Assembly: GCA_002205965.3 (NCBI GenBank)
Contig: NADL03000740.1
Coordinates: 1,984,001 to 2,048,000 of the forward strand
Source: Kappaphycus alvarezii
Lineage: Eukaryota > Rhodophyta > Florideophyceae > Gigartinales > Solieriaceae
Length of the DNA stretch: 64,000 bases
Direction of reading: 5' to 3'
The translations under genes were made by a program, and so were the position numbers. Positions within the stretch are counted from its first letter, which is position 1. The number at the start of each line of letters is the position of its first letter. The notes beneath the pieces were generated by a model that worked only from the letters and a program-made list of their open reading frames with translations, had not been told where the DNA came from and did no database searches. Below are positions 24,701-37,170 of this stretch, piece after piece.

Positions 24701-26692
24701 TATAGTACTGTACCGCATTGTGTGTAGTAGATAGCACATATATATTGGAAGGACGACGACCTAGATATTGCAAGCTTAGAGCCGTCGCCGACGTCCGATC
24801 CGACACCCTACTTAGATCCGGTCTGGCTTTGGCCCATCATTACTCATATTTTCATTGTAAAAACACAGTCCCACGCACAGGGTTGGGGAAATAAACCATG
24901 TCTCATTACATTATCTAATTACACTCTGCATTTACTCTTTCCTATTAGCACCTTTCTTTACAATCGCTTTAGTGAAAAATGAACTTGAATTTTCACTCTA
25001 TTCATTGACCATTGCCGTCAAACTCACCCTATCGCTCAACTCTGTCCCTCCACTAGCCTGTAAGTAGAAATTAATTAACACCGAGCATATATTACCACAT
25101 CTCCCTTTTCCTCCTCGTCTTTACGAGAAAACACAGCTGATATGTTTACAAAGACCAGTAAAGCAGTCTTAATCAAGCCCCATATTTTCCCCAAGGTCCA
25201 GCCTTCTTGATCGCAACCTTATCTTGCTCTTCACTTCTCCAAAAATATGAACTCAATGCAGAATACATAACCTTTCCACTTTTTATTTCACGGTAATGCA
25301 GAATAAGAAAAAGCACTTTAGACGACGAAACTGGATGGAGATGTCTTTTCTTTGAATAGTTTGCCCACGAACATTTCGCAACAGAGTCTTTGCATCCAAA
25401 GAAGCTACTCTACGCAAAACGATATTATGTGTTATTCCGCTACTACAGGTGACAATCATACTTTAGTTTAGAGCTTGGTATTCAATTCAAATGGGCCACC
25501 GTTGAAAACTAAATTTTACAATGCTTAGAAACTATATCTTTTCTGTCCCCTGGACTATCCAACATGACCAAAAATATCACTTCGAAAGAATTTTTGGTCC
25601 ATATTCTTCAGTTCCAGTTATTTGATACATTATTCCAGAGGCCTTTTTCCGTATAAGTTGCGAAATAATCACTTGGGGAGATTCAAGTGACCTTTAAGTG
25701 GACTACAAACTCCTTAGGCGAGGAAGTTCAGAGCATATGAAATTTTGCCACTTAAAGACAGGTTAAGTATGTATCAGGGGATTTTCTCAATTTTCCCGAC
25801 ATATTGTCGCCTTATCACTGCATCCGGAGATCTACGAGCTCGAGTCTAGTTGTGCTATCTACATTTTCTTGGAATATATCTTTTCTGAAGAGAGACTGGA
25901 CATTACCTTCAAAAACATGTCTGGTCTAATAGTCCAGTTATGAAAAACCCATAAAGTGACGATTAACTTCCCTTGATGGGACCGGGATTTTTCTAGAACG
26001 ACTGGTGCGAGATATCAAAGAAAAGAAACTGGCTTTTTGGCTTCAAGAATTGTGCGTCTTTGGGTTTTCGTGAGCACACAGGGGTGATACAAGTTTTGCT
26101 CCAGAATATATCTTGAGAATATCGAAATATTTTCGAGCTGGCTTCCCAACACAATGTGGCTTCTACCTGTGGGATTAAAACAGCAATGCTGTCATTATCG
26201 CATCCTGTACCTACTAATTGTGGATAAATACAGCAGTTCAACGACATTTCTGTGTAACTTAGGCCTATTTCAAACTTTTCTCTTTCTGGTGAAGAGAAAT
26301 AGAACTAGATACTAATAGAATATTGAATCGGTTATAAAGCCTTGAAATCTAGAGGGTATTTTAATATATATCGACCAAGTTGAATTTTAGGCATGGGGGG
26401 CCTTTAGAGGCCATTGTTTTCGATTTAGGCAACCGTGGAGGGCACTTAAGATCTACTATTTGAGCAATTTAGTCAAAAATATCCTTTGGGGATAGGGAAA
26501 GTGGAGGGAGGAAATGTTTGTGTGCGCGTGTGAAATATTTCAAAGTTATTTTACTTTCTTGGAGCACAGGCACTAATCGTCGAGGAAAATGAGCAAATTG
26601 GTAACTCATTTGAGCACAGTTTCTATTCTCATTGGATAAGGCATTTTATGGCTTTTTGATAATTTCCTACAGAATAACAGTGACATAAACAG
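21761..26692. other. AT-rich region without a recognised gene
   Basis: Frames are short and stop-dense on both strands. An 89-codon plus frame at 23325-23594 is not recognised. One short GTACT copy lies at 24706-24716. The region is probably very old mobile-element sequence, but I cannot name any. Confidence 0.35.
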
Positions 26693-27368
26693 GTGGTTTC
26701 TTGCCAGGCAACACGACCGCAACTGGCATGGATCCGACGAGCAAATGGGAGATGTGTCAGTGTTCAAGGAAATCTAGAACTACATAATTTTCAATTTCGA
26801 AGGAGAGAAAGACGAGAGCGGATTGAATTGGTCCCACGAAAGGCCGGGAACATTGGAAGGCGTCATGAAGAGGCTATACTTCGTATCAATCAGCTGTATT
26901 TCGTGGACAGCCCAACCTACAAGATTCGAAGCTCAAGCGCCGTTATCTTGTTTCCAACTCGTTTGGGTGCGCGTTTTAAACGCATTCGTGGGCCATAATA
27001 GATAGTTTGAGCGAAAGAGCAGCGCTATCGGTAAAATTTGAAATCATCCTATTCTGAAAATCACTGCGGAGTTTCGTACCCTGCCTATGTAATTTGCTAT
27101 GAAACAGTGTAAGAGAGCATCGGATTTTCAAGATGATGGTTGGGGCATGTATGCTGCCCCTCTGCGAAGATTTTTCGGGAAGCTTTGTGAAGATTACAAC
27201 CGCTTACCAAATCCAGGTGATCAGCGAGGCATTTTGAAGGTCCTATGGCAACGAACTCTTCTAGATATATTGGATTGCACCCATTTCTGTTATTGGACTC
27301 GAAAGTACTGTCGCTACATTCATCTGGGTTGTCTCTACTGTTATTTCTGGGTTTACGCGGTCGTTTGA
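26693..27368 (+). pseudogene. Harbinger-like transposase relic, plus strand
   Basis: The first frame has an Arg-rich stretch and then INQLYFVDSPTYKIRSSSAV. After a break, the frame from 27099 reads RFFGKLCEDYNRLPNPGDQ, GILKVLWQR and LDILDCTHFCYW. The spacing of PN-x-x-D, ILK and a following L-D-C-T-H is like the segment holding the first catalytic Asp (S-I-D-C-T/M-H) of one PIF/Harbinger lineage. No later catalytic residues were found. If correct, the enzyme would be a DDE cut-and-paste transposase. Confidence is limited because only one motif block is seen. Confidence 0.4.
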
Positions 27369-27469
27369 CTCGTTGTACCTAGGTAGGTCGCGAAGTACCT
27401 TCCAATAATCGTCAAATCGAAACTTATTACCTGTGCTGCCACGCAGGTTTTCTACTTTAAATTATCGTG

Positions 27470-28010
27470 CAGCGCCGCGGTTAACCACAGCTCGTTTTCG
27501 TGGTGCATGAGGCTCTTCTTCAGACCCTTTACGCTATTGAGGCACATTGCGAAGCGCGTGCACTCCTTCGGGATCAACTTATATCTCGGCTCAACTAAAG
27601 TAAAGGTGCGGAAAGTGCGGTCTCTTGCCTTACCAATATTGCACTTGTTTTACATTATGATGTAGAACCTGAGTATCTTCGGATCTGCGACTGTAATCAG
27701 GCCCGTGTCCACTTAAACGAACTCTACGGCCACTCCAACATCCTTTGCAACTGTACGGTTGGAGCGGTGCTTGTTGCAGATACTAGCAGATGAATTTTAG
27801 GACATGTTGAGGGATTGGAGAGATGTATGGGATTCATACGCGGATCTATTGTGTGCGGTGGAAGGGAGGGGAGGACTAGATAAGGCGTCTGTAGCTTCAG
27901 CGGTGCATGTTATGACCACTTTGGAGTTATGTGTCAGCAGCATTGCTGTAAGCACTTCAAAAAACATATGTTTCCCTCTCCCGACAAAATTATCCCTATG
28001 AGCACAGAGT
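27470..28010 (+). pseudogene. unidentified broken coding tract
   Basis: In changing frames this reads VHEALLQTLYAIEAHCEARA, SCLTNIALVLHYDVEPEYLR, HLNELYGHSNILC, then WRDVWDSYADLLCAVEGRG and GLDKASVASAVHVMTTLE. The composition is protein-like and helical. It lies directly after the Harbinger-like relic, so it may be the element's remaining part or a second ORF. No family recognised. Confidence 0.3.
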
Positions 28011-29399
28011 ACACAGTTGGTTCTACAAGTATATTATGTCTTTGAAAAAGGAGGGAAAATAGGCGAAACATAGTATCCCGCTTACGTGCGTCCATTTAAA
28101 AAACGTGGCAAGCAACAGTAGCCACAGATGTGCTGCTGGAGTTCGGTGTAGTGACGATGAGGGCAGCAAAAAGACGCTAGTAAGGATGAATTAATGGGTA
28201 AGGAGAGGAGGAAGATAGGAAACTGAAGGCTTTGAGATGATTGCTGCAATAAAAAAAGGGAAGCTTGCGCTTAGGTCCACGCTGTCTAAAAAATTCCAGC
28301 AGTGTGGAAGCTAATTTTGATGTCAGTGATTTTCAAAAGGCAGAACAGATAGAAGCTATTTGCCTTTCAATTTATGGAAAGCAGGCCCCATGTATGAATG
28401 AGATGGATATTGAACCCGTCGTTAAATCAGCAATTGAAAAATTTTGCGCCCTATGAATGACTTCCTGAAATGGATCAGCGAAATGGTAGTGAGATTATCG
28501 CAGAAGCAATGGAGATTTGCTCGCAATTTTATAAAATTATTTATATCATAGGACGTTCTACTCTGATTGAGCCTCACCTTGAGCATAAGAAAATTGCATA
28601 TTTATTGCAATAAATTGTCAACAATCCCTTGAATTTCTCGGAACTAGCAGGAAAATGTTATTCAACTTTCGCGAAGGTATACTTTATAGCTCGTACACCC
28701 CACTGAGCTTTTGTGTTTTCACTTGGAGTTAAACGCTGTAGCAGAAGATCAATAGTGCGGAATCCGGCATATCCGACACCTCATTTGATTTGCGTCCCCG
28801 ATCTATCTTTCAATTGGCTATCTCTAATTATTAACATGGCAATACTTCCAATAATCTCAGTCCCGAAAGGCGCGTGTTCTCCGGAAAGCTTGGGAAAATG
28901 CAGTCGGGATACTGTTACAAGTTTAGTTTCATATTACCTTCCCGGATAGTTCACGGCGACATGTACTAGATTTTCAAAGGACTTAAACACAAAGAGATTC
29001 ATCACCAAAACTCCTTGGGAAATATTCGCAACTTAAGAGTGATGCATATCGCCAACAGTATAATCCGCGCACGACATAAAGCCTTCATCCAAAGCAGCAA
29101 ATATAACTTTCAGATACTGTCCAAATACTCTGTTTTTTCAATTAACACCGAGGATGGCTCATCTCTTTCGACTGCTGGCCATCAAATCTTAAGCACAGTT
29201 GTATTTTTTTTGTGGATCACATTGTAAGAGCAGGCTCCTACTGATTCTTTAATAACTCAATAAACTCTCGGAGCTCCCCTCAGGAGTTGAACTACGTAGT
29301 CTGTTCAACTTTATACTATTTTGCCTGACTAAAGGACATTTCGCGAACCTTTGAGTTTGACTTGACTAAAACTTTCGATTCAAAATTCAAATACTGACG
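28011..29399. other. AT-rich spacer
   Basis: Only short frames are present (for example 28265-28456 and 28713-28949 on plus), none recognised. Nothing else is identifiable. Confidence 0.35.
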
Positions 29400-30506
29400 T
29401 CCATTCAAAACTGGTTGCAATGCCTTTCTTATATTACATTAACCTTTTCTTTGATTAAAATTACGTAGTTTGGATACATGAAGCACGTTATGATCCTTTT
29501 TTCATGGAAGGCGGCAGTTCTTTCTTTTGCGTGACAGGTCCCATCACTTCCCTTATTGAAAGAGTTTCATGAATTTTGGTTTCTACTCCTCAGCGAGACC
29601 TTTTTTCTTTGCAGGACTATTACCTTACGCCTTAAGAAACGCCAAATCTCCAACCTGAAACTCCACATGCTTTCGCCTCTTGTTAGAATAGTGCTCTCCT
29701 CGCAAAATTGCAACTACTAAGTTGTCATTTGCAGCTTAAAAAAAGACCCCTCGTCTCACAATTTCTTATTTTTCCTGGATAGCTTGTGCTGTCCATTTCT
29801 ATATTTCTTGAGAGTTCAGATTCAGGTACACGACCAATTTTGACTTCAAAAGGAAACATATCTCTGTTATTACCAGGTTTAGAGTTGTAATGAAATGATA
29901 TTTCGCTCAACTTAATGTCCCATTCCTCTGGTTTGTTCTGAACTGTGGTACTAATGACTGAAGAGAGTGCCCTGATTATATTTTCAGACTGTCCATCTGT
30001 TTCAACGTGTCCATTTGACGGTTTATTTAGCTCAATCTTCAGAATCTTGCTGATATCCTTAAAATATTGTGACCTGGAAAGTTTATCCTTGTCCATTATA
30101 ATTTCCCTAAGTATGCCATTCATTGAGAATACATGATAAAACAAAAACTGAACGATTTCTGCTACCGTCAACGTCTTTTTCATAGGGACATCGGTGTACA
30201 TATATAAATACTCATTTAATAATGGATTGAACTTCTGGAAGGCTAGAAGCTCTGAAAAGAGACTGATTTTTCCAAATTATAGAGCCTTGGTAAATTCGAT
30301 CATAGGAGGGTTCCATCTACCAGGTCACTTTGGCTGGGAAAATACCTAATTGCTATGATCGAAATAATTTTATTCGAAATGTGTTTTCGTTGAAATTCAA
30401 GGCTATGTTGGAACATGCTGTGACTGTCAGATGAATAAAAGAATAAAGGCCAATAGAAAGCGTTTTTCACCCGCATCAAGTGCCATCGGTTTGTTGGTGA
30501 AATCAA
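29400..30506 (-). pseudogene. Ty3/gypsy integrase
   Basis: The frame 30506-30300 contains KNAFYWPLFF, the usual context of the H2C2 zinc-binding N-terminus. Frame 30201-29725 has the core: FLFYHVFSMNGILREIIMDKD (second Asp region), then SNGHVETDGQSENIIRALSS (catalytic Glu in Q-S-E-N) and FHYNSKPGNNRDMFPFEV. Near 29490, NVLHVSKLR matches the chromatin-binding C-terminus (H-x-V-F-H-V-S-x-L-K). The core frame itself is open for 158 codons. Confidence 0.8.
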
Positions 30507-30781
30507 AATGAACTTTGTATCTGAATTACCAATTATTTGCGCTTAGAATGATTTAGTGTTGTTTCCATTGAAAAGTTGTCAAAAAGAGCAGCTTTTATCC
30601 TATATCCAGTGATAAGACTCGTTATCGTCACATATTAACGAATTTAAATATTTTTGTACATCCGAAGTGATTTAAACGTCAGATGAAAGTCATAGAGTCT
30701 AGAAAGCGCATTTTCTGTAATGCCACACCCCCTTTGATGTGGTCTACTTGAAATTTGTACGAATGCAACTTTTCAAGACAC

Positions 30782-31930
30782 CTAATTTGTCTCCCAGGCA
30801 GCATCTACTTTTTGCATACATTTGATGTGCTCATACTCTGAGCGGATAATAAGCGCGCGATATTTGAGATAAAACTCACATCCACGCAACACGATCATCA
30901 CTGCTATTGATTTCTGATCCCATGTATCCCATCTTGTTCCTGCTTCGGGAAATATATGAGATAAATTAGATCGGCTGCCCATTCTGCTGCAGGGTTGCTC
31001 CAAATTCATGCTTTGAAGCATCAGTGGCAAAGAAAAATTTGTTATCGGAGGATGGCTGACGTAGTAACAATGCCGTTGTAAGCTCCACTTCACTTCCTGG
31101 AACGAAGTTTGCTGTAAGTCGTTCTATTGCAATTAATTTCTACATAATAAGTCGCTGATCAAACGTGCGATATCAGCAAAACCTTTTATTAATCTTCCAT
31201 AATGGTTTGCCAGACCCATGAGCCGAAGTATGTCTATTACTGTTTTTGGAGTGGACCGCTCCTCCCCTTCTCTCATAAGCCTTCGATGAGTGCGAAAAAC
31301 CTCTGAGTTAAGCTTAAATCCAAGATAATCAACTTAAATTGCGCCATAGTTGCTCTTACGCAGCCGAATGTAAAGAAAATTCTTCCTTGGAATCTTAAAA
31401 CGACGTCTCAAGTGTTTCTTATGTTCTTTGACAGTATTGCTGTAGATGAAAGTATCATCTAAGTACAGAACCATTTAATTCCCATGTAGTTCGCGTAGAA
31501 CGTGCGAAAGTAAACGAAATAATGCTGCTAATGCATTGGTAAATCCAAAGCACGAGACTCTCCACTTCAAAGACCCATACCCGGTATGTCTTTCAATTTT
31601 ATGGAAGTCCTCTTTTTTGAGGCCTTTCCGATTCTATCCTCTACCAAATCAATTTTTAAGAATACCCTAACCCCACCACCTTCTCAATACATTCATTAAT
31701 CAGTGATATTGGATTATGGTCGAGAATCTTGATCCAATGTAAAGCCCTGTAGTTCCAGAACATTCTAAAGTCCCTTTTTTCGTTAATATTGTTGAAAATT
31801 GAATCAATTCATGTCCAATCTGCGGCGGAGAATTTCATTTTTGTCAACTTTTTGCAAGAACCCGTTTTTTTCAGGAGACAGTACTGATCTGGCATGCATG
31901 AAGTTGCCAGTTCGTGGTTGACACAGACAA
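30782..31930 (-). pseudogene. Ty3/gypsy reverse transcriptase and RNase H
   Basis: NYRALHWIKILDHNPISLI near 31740 matches the gypsy D-Y-R-x-L-N-x-x-T block. YLDDTFIYSNTVKEHKKHL near 31470 keeps the Y-x-D-D catalytic box, followed by a thumb region with DILRLMGLANHYGRLIKGFA. RNase H follows at 31093-30782, read in two frames: ATDASKHEFGATLQQNG has the first catalytic-Asp region (T-D-A-S), then an R-W-D-T-W-like segment. Stops separate these blocks. Confidence 0.75.
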
Positions 31931-33149
31931 AAAGTTTTTACGGTCATGACCACAAGGAGGTGTCAACGTTGGCAATGAGTTGTGTCGACAAATATTTATT
32001 TATAGACGTTTTCTTACCTGAAGACGGTGACTAATTTTCACCGTCAGATATTTCACATGTCGACAAATCTTTTGTGGATATTGACAAGACAGCACAGAAA
32101 AGCGTAGTAATCATTTTGCGTAGTTTTTAGTGTCAAAAGGAACCAGGAAAAAAATACATGTCATTGATTGAGTATTTAAGAAGTAAACATAGCGAATTCC
32201 TCTTGAAGCTGGAAGTATCCCTTACTAGCACAACGTATGTGACAAGTGCAACTTGTAATCTAGACTTCTCAAAATTTTCAATTAATAAAGAACATTGGAG
32301 CCCATAGGGCAAAAAATATTTTTTAGGACTTTCAGTCCGTAATTCATCCGTACCCCAATTGTGCTATTGGCCACGCCAAAGCTAGAAAAAGTAGATACAA
32401 ATGTGCCTTGCTCTTAAGATATCACAAAATCATTCCCAAAAGGTACTCAGATTGAAGTATCAGCTACTTATCTCTAGGTTCAGAGCCTTTCGAAATGTAC
32501 TTCTAGCAAGTTGAAAACTTTCCCCTGTTTCCAATCCTGAGAAAATAAACTCTCGAACAGGCAGTTCCGTAAATTTTGTAGAGACGAAAAAGATATCGTT
32601 CAAGTGATCGTCTAGGTCGGTCACTGAGAACGAAACGTATAAAGGCAGCTCAGCGATATTTCGCTGGCTTTCTAAATCTTTTTTCCGTCGTTCTGAGCGA
32701 TATTTTAACTCGGTACACTCTCAGGACAAGGAGAGGAGCAGTAGTTGAAGCTACGGAAGCTACTAATGCAGCTGCATGGTAGCGCCACCTTGACTCTATG
32801 CCTTTTTTGCGTCACTAGATATGTCCAAAGTCAAATGGACGGCATTTGGCGAACTGGTTCGACCCCCGAAGGATCGAACCAAATCATAAAATTTAGATTC
32901 ATTCCGCCAGCGTCGTAGCTCCTTATTTACAAAATTTTTTTCAATTTGGCAATTTTGCTATTTTCTGGTGCACCCATTTTACAGGGAAAAATTTGGGTTT
33001 TTAATAGAGAGTTTACGCAAAGTCTCATTTTTCGCATGAATTGCAAATTTAGGGTGGAAACGTTGAACAAGAGATCAAAATCCGGTTCAAAGTCATCTCA
33101 TTTTTCGGTAGTGGGCCGTTTAAGCGAAAAAAATTTGCGCTAAAATGTC
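31931..33149. other. AT-rich spacer with a short hairpin
   Basis: No gene recognised. A perfect 7-bp inverted repeat (GGTTCGA at 32856-32862, TCGAACC at 32874-32880) could form a hairpin. TGTCGACAAAT occurs twice, near 31983 and 32058. Confidence 0.35.
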
Positions 33150-34080
33150 ATCGTGATTCACCTGCCGGCGAGTCCATCTTCGCCACCCGTCCGATTTCTC
33201 CCGTACAAAACCACCATCATGGCTACTATTCCGACAACTATCTCCACTCCCCACTATGAAGTCGCCGCCCTAATCTCCATCTACTGCTCCAGCCGCAGGC
33301 TCCGCTTCGCTACCTCGTGGTATCATACTGCTCAAATCAGTCACCGCTGTTGATCCCACATTTCTCCATATGGAGAGGCGAAAAAGCTTATGAATAACCA
33401 CTTCAAATTCTTACCGGTGCACTTCCGGCTGATGCGCTTGATTGAGTTTGCGCTGAGTCTTGGAATACGCTTAGCGGCATATTTAAGAATATTTTAGTCG
33501 ACCACCGCGTTTCCCGTCGATCAAATGAGGCCGTGTCTGGGATATTTGAATTTTGAGGTAAAAGAGAAACGCTACTTGACGACGTAATCTTAGCGATGAA
33601 TGAATTAGAAGAGTAGCGAAGACTGGAGCAGGACTGAGCTGGAGAGGAGGCTAGCTGCAGCTAGTTAGGAAATCTGTGCTAGGGCAACAGGGAAGGAGGG
33701 CGGGTCGAGAGAAAAAGTTAGCAAGGAACGGCAGTCGACACCAGGATCTCGTCGGCAAAGTCGATAGAGAGCCGTAGTTGTTGACTCTGATGAAGATGAG
33801 CGTGAATTCATTAACGCGAATGTTACTCCCCGTCGAGAATTGGAAGAGCACCGGCTCAAAATGGAGGAAGATATATTCTGCTTTGAGCATGAGCGGGAAG
33901 AGTGTTTGAACTCTCGCATGCAGCGCACTCAAATTATGAGGCGAAGGGCTTTAGAATTGAGGAGAAGGTTATGGAGCTCGAGACTGATAAAGCTGTGTTA
34001 GAACGGGATGAGCGGCACCAGTCTACTGAAGAGCGCAAGGATATGCTAGCGGTCTGAAATACTTCAGCGAAGAAAATACA
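33150..34080 (+). pseudogene. possible Harbinger partner protein (Myb-like/coiled coil)
   Basis: In broken plus frames this reads GEKAYE near 33380, PADALD near 33430 and SGIFKNILVDHRVSRRSNEA near 33475. An acidic run VVVDSDEDERE near 33780 follows, then a charged helix with ELEEHRLKMEED and EEKVMELETDKAVLERDER. PIF/Harbinger elements usually encode a second, DNA-binding protein next to the transposase, and this tract faces the transposase at 34.2-35.3 kb. Its position and the long charged helix suggest the partner, but I see no clear Myb tryptophan pattern. Confidence 0.35.
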
Positions 34081-34163
34081 GTAAAGGAAGGGGCCTAGGT
34101 TTCAATGTATTCCCTCAGTGCTGGTGTGGACAGTTGAAATAAGAGGCAACTTGTCCACCCCCG

Positions 34164-35275
34164 CTATACAGACTCAAACGTTTGACAGTAGGGCCGCAGC
34201 ATTGTAGAACAGAGATATAGGTGACTGCCCAACCTTGAGTTACCTTTTGAAGTCCTATGACACAATAGTTGCTTCAGATCCTTATATGTCCACTCCATCG
34301 CCTCGCGCACACTGCTAGTCGCAGTGTTGTAGGTCTCCTGCGCGCTGGCTTCGACATGCGAGAATGCTGTCTGGAGCCAGGGGCGCAAGATGTACGCTGC
34401 GTCTCCATATAAGCAAAACTGCAGACAGTCTCTTAAAAGCGCATCTTGAAGAACGGCATCTAGTCCGCTGCCTCGTAGAGCGTCATATCATGACGCTGTC
34501 CTACCTTCAGTCCGTATAGATGAAATCAATCCATCCAGCGTGGTCACGGAGTGGTATTTGAGGCAATGGAATCTTCTATTCCCGAAGAGCAGCATATATA
34601 CATAGCTGCCTGGCTACCAAGTCTGCATATATCTATTTTCGTACAGTATATGAATCCTAAGCAGTTGTCGAGCGGAGCCGTTTTCTCGTGTACAACGGAC
34701 GCGTAGTTTGTAGTACGTCTAAGCATCATGGAAACAAGTAACGATCAACAGATGCTCTTTTGGCTTCAATTAGAGTTTCAACTAATTCCAAAACACTTCT
34801 GATAAAACCGAAAGCCTTATTTTAAGCGTGGCCTCTATGGCCACCAAATCAGTTGGGAGGATACGCAAAAAAGCATAATGCACGTAGCGGTAAACGTGGT
34901 CACCTTATAGCGGAGCGCGTTGTCCTTCTACTTCCAACCGGTCAATTCGCTTACAAAGTTGATCTGGGAAGGCGGAAAACGAAAAAGAGTAAGACATTTT
35001 TCAATTGTGAGGCTGATGATGTTGAACGTCGTACTACTGAGGGCACCAAAGTGGATCAGTAGGAGCCGAACATACGATGCCGCCGAGTGATGGCAGCGCT
35101 GCAGTATGAACAAAACTTCGTCGTCAACGTCTTCCATCACAGCAAGATGTAGTACATTTCGTCCATTACGTTTACATTGCCTGGCACGCCCTACGGCGTA
35201 GTCTTTCTGCCTCATGGGGATTAAGAGCGGGGGTGAAGTGGGATCATACTCACAATATTGACATCTTATGTACAT
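34164..35275 (-). pseudogene. PIF/Harbinger transposase, inactivated
   Basis: This is a DDE nuclease that would excise and reinsert the element. The N-terminal frame (35275-34928) has VDDEVLFILQRCHHSAASYV and HFGALSSTTFNIISLTIEK, the helix region before the catalytic core. Frame 34729-34544 has APLDNCLGFIYCTKIDICR, where the family has G-F-I-D-G-T: the first catalytic Asp is now Tyr. The second catalytic region reads FCLYGDAAYILRPWLQTAF near 34400 and keeps its Asp. The third, SSVREAMEWTYKDLKQL near 34290, keeps the catalytic Glu (V-R-E-A-x-E-W). Two frame breaks and the Asp loss make it inactive. Terminal inverted repeats and a 3-bp target duplication were not found by eye. Confidence 0.8.
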
Positions 35276-37005
35276 ACGGCTATATCAGGCCATGCCACGC
35301 TAAATGGTAAAATATGAGCCGGAGTCGAGATTGCGAGCCTTATGCACATTCTTCATTACTTTTTATGGGGTGGGCGCGAATTTGGACCGGCGGCGACCGA
35401 AATCGTCTTGCTTGCAAGCCATTTTTTAGAATTGTATACTTACACGGTCATATCATGTCACCTTTCAAGTCGTATAAAGACCCCGAATGTAGAAGAAGCA
35501 TTTTCGCTACTGCCAGGGGTTACATTCGAAAATTACTCGAAATCGAATACGACCTAGTTATTGATACTTTTGTAGTTGCCAAAAGCCCCCCAAAACATAT
35601 TACTTAAACAATGAGATTAAACTGTGCAGAATGAACTGACGTAAGCATCGTAATAGATGCATAGAGATGCTCTTCAGTGCTTAAAGCTGCTTTGTTCTAT
35701 GACTTAATTACCAATTCTATCCAGAATAGAACCATTTATACTTGTTCTTATTATGTGAAAGCCTTACGGTGAGACGTGCTTGAGAAAGGATCAACTCACA
35801 GGGAAACAGAGCTTAATACACAATATAATGTAGCAAATCCCCTTCTTAGTCACGATTAATAGCAATGGTGCCTAGTAATTACATTCGGAATTGCAAAGAG
35901 TATTAAAATGGAGGTTATGGGCGCATAGTAGGATAAATCAAACAGTGAAGATGAAATTGTGATTCACTCCAACTAAATGTGCCATTAAGTGTATAATATG
36001 AGGTAGAGTACTTCATTCATTGCCGTAGTGCAGATGTAATAAGGTTGAGTGACTGAATAACAATGGTTATAAAATTTGAATGACGTCCGGAAGGGGAAGA
36101 GGAACGGGCATATAAACATGCGACGAGAAATGTTTCGTTCCTTCTCATATCACCACTAAAGTGGTGTTTATGTGAAAACTAAATAATTAATGAACTGCAC
36201 TGAACAAGCAAAGGTGATGGAGATAGCTATTACATTTTCGATATAAAGCGGCACTATTCATTGCTTTCATCATCCTTCATCATAAATAGCAAAGTCGCAA
36301 TCAGCAAAAGTCGGTTGACGATTGGAATAATGTGAAAGGTCCACAGCAGGCACCCGGCATCAGAAAGAACATGTTGTTAAATGCATTAATTTTGTCATGA
36401 TAAATCACATCTATGAGCGTTTTTCTTTAACTTGTGTAATCCCTCAAGCCGAAGAAGGAGAAATAAGTATTGTATAGTTTAGAGGAACATAGGCTTATTT
36501 TATATGACGGATGGGCAAGTAAAGGTGGTTTTGTGAGTGTTCCATAGATTAAAAAATGGAAAAAGACAAGTATTTACCTAGTTTTGTGACAAACTTGATG
36601 GTGATATTGTTTGTTGTGTGGGTTTAACAAAAATTAGAGCCGATAAAAGGTTAGCATTGAGCAGCAGAATATTAGGAGTTATGAGATGCTTCAAGGGTCA
36701 TACATGTATCACCTAAGTCTATCACTATTTGGGATCAAACTAACTCTCATGTTCACATGAATACAACCAGATAATGTTTTTCTTAATAGCAATAAAACCA
36801 ATATGAATTTCATTGTAACATTTCGAAGGTGTTCAAGTACTGTTTAGGATGTAAAACATGAACAAGAAGTGAAGACAAAAAGGAATAGTGACATACTGTA
36901 CCAACACCCTCGTATGTAAGCAATTTTGATACTCACTACAACGCAAGTCAATGTAATGATAAATGGACGGTGATAAGTATGTGTGATCGCAGGGGTCGAC
37001 AAATT
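35276..37005. other. AT-rich spacer
   Basis: Overlapping plus frames at 35314-35607 are unrecognised. The rest is stop-rich with no identifiable feature. Confidence 0.35.
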
Positions 37006-37170
37006 TTTTTTAAAACTCTATCGGGGGGGCAACAGAAATCTACAATTGCGTCGATGGTGCGACACAAATCTATAACGGTGTCGGGGGTACTAAACAGTTC
37101 TATAATTGTAGAAAAAGAGGTTAACACAGCACAAACAAATTTCTACACTTGTGTCATTATAGCGACGCAA
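37006..37170. repeat. degenerate ~30-bp tandem repeat with TGTCG core
   Basis: Related units start near 37036 (aaatctacaattgcgtcgat), 37066 (aaatctataacggtgtcggg), 37095 and 37137, spaced about 30 bases. They share a GTGTCG/TGCGACACA word with the tandem repeat at 41.7 kb. Confidence 0.55.

Larger units (their letters stand above)
29400..31930 (-). mobile_element. Ty3/gypsy retrotransposon relic
   Basis: The minus-strand order is reverse transcriptase (31.93-31.13 kb), RNase H (31.09-30.78), integrase (30.51-29.40). RT before integrase identifies Ty3/gypsy rather than Copia. The coding sequence is interrupted many times. Gag, protease and LTRs were not identified. Confidence 0.8.

Noticed and set aside
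32856-32880. GGTTCGA...TCGAACC resembling a tRNA T-arm
   Set aside because: No acceptor, D-arm or anticodon stem could be built around it; kept only as a short hairpin.
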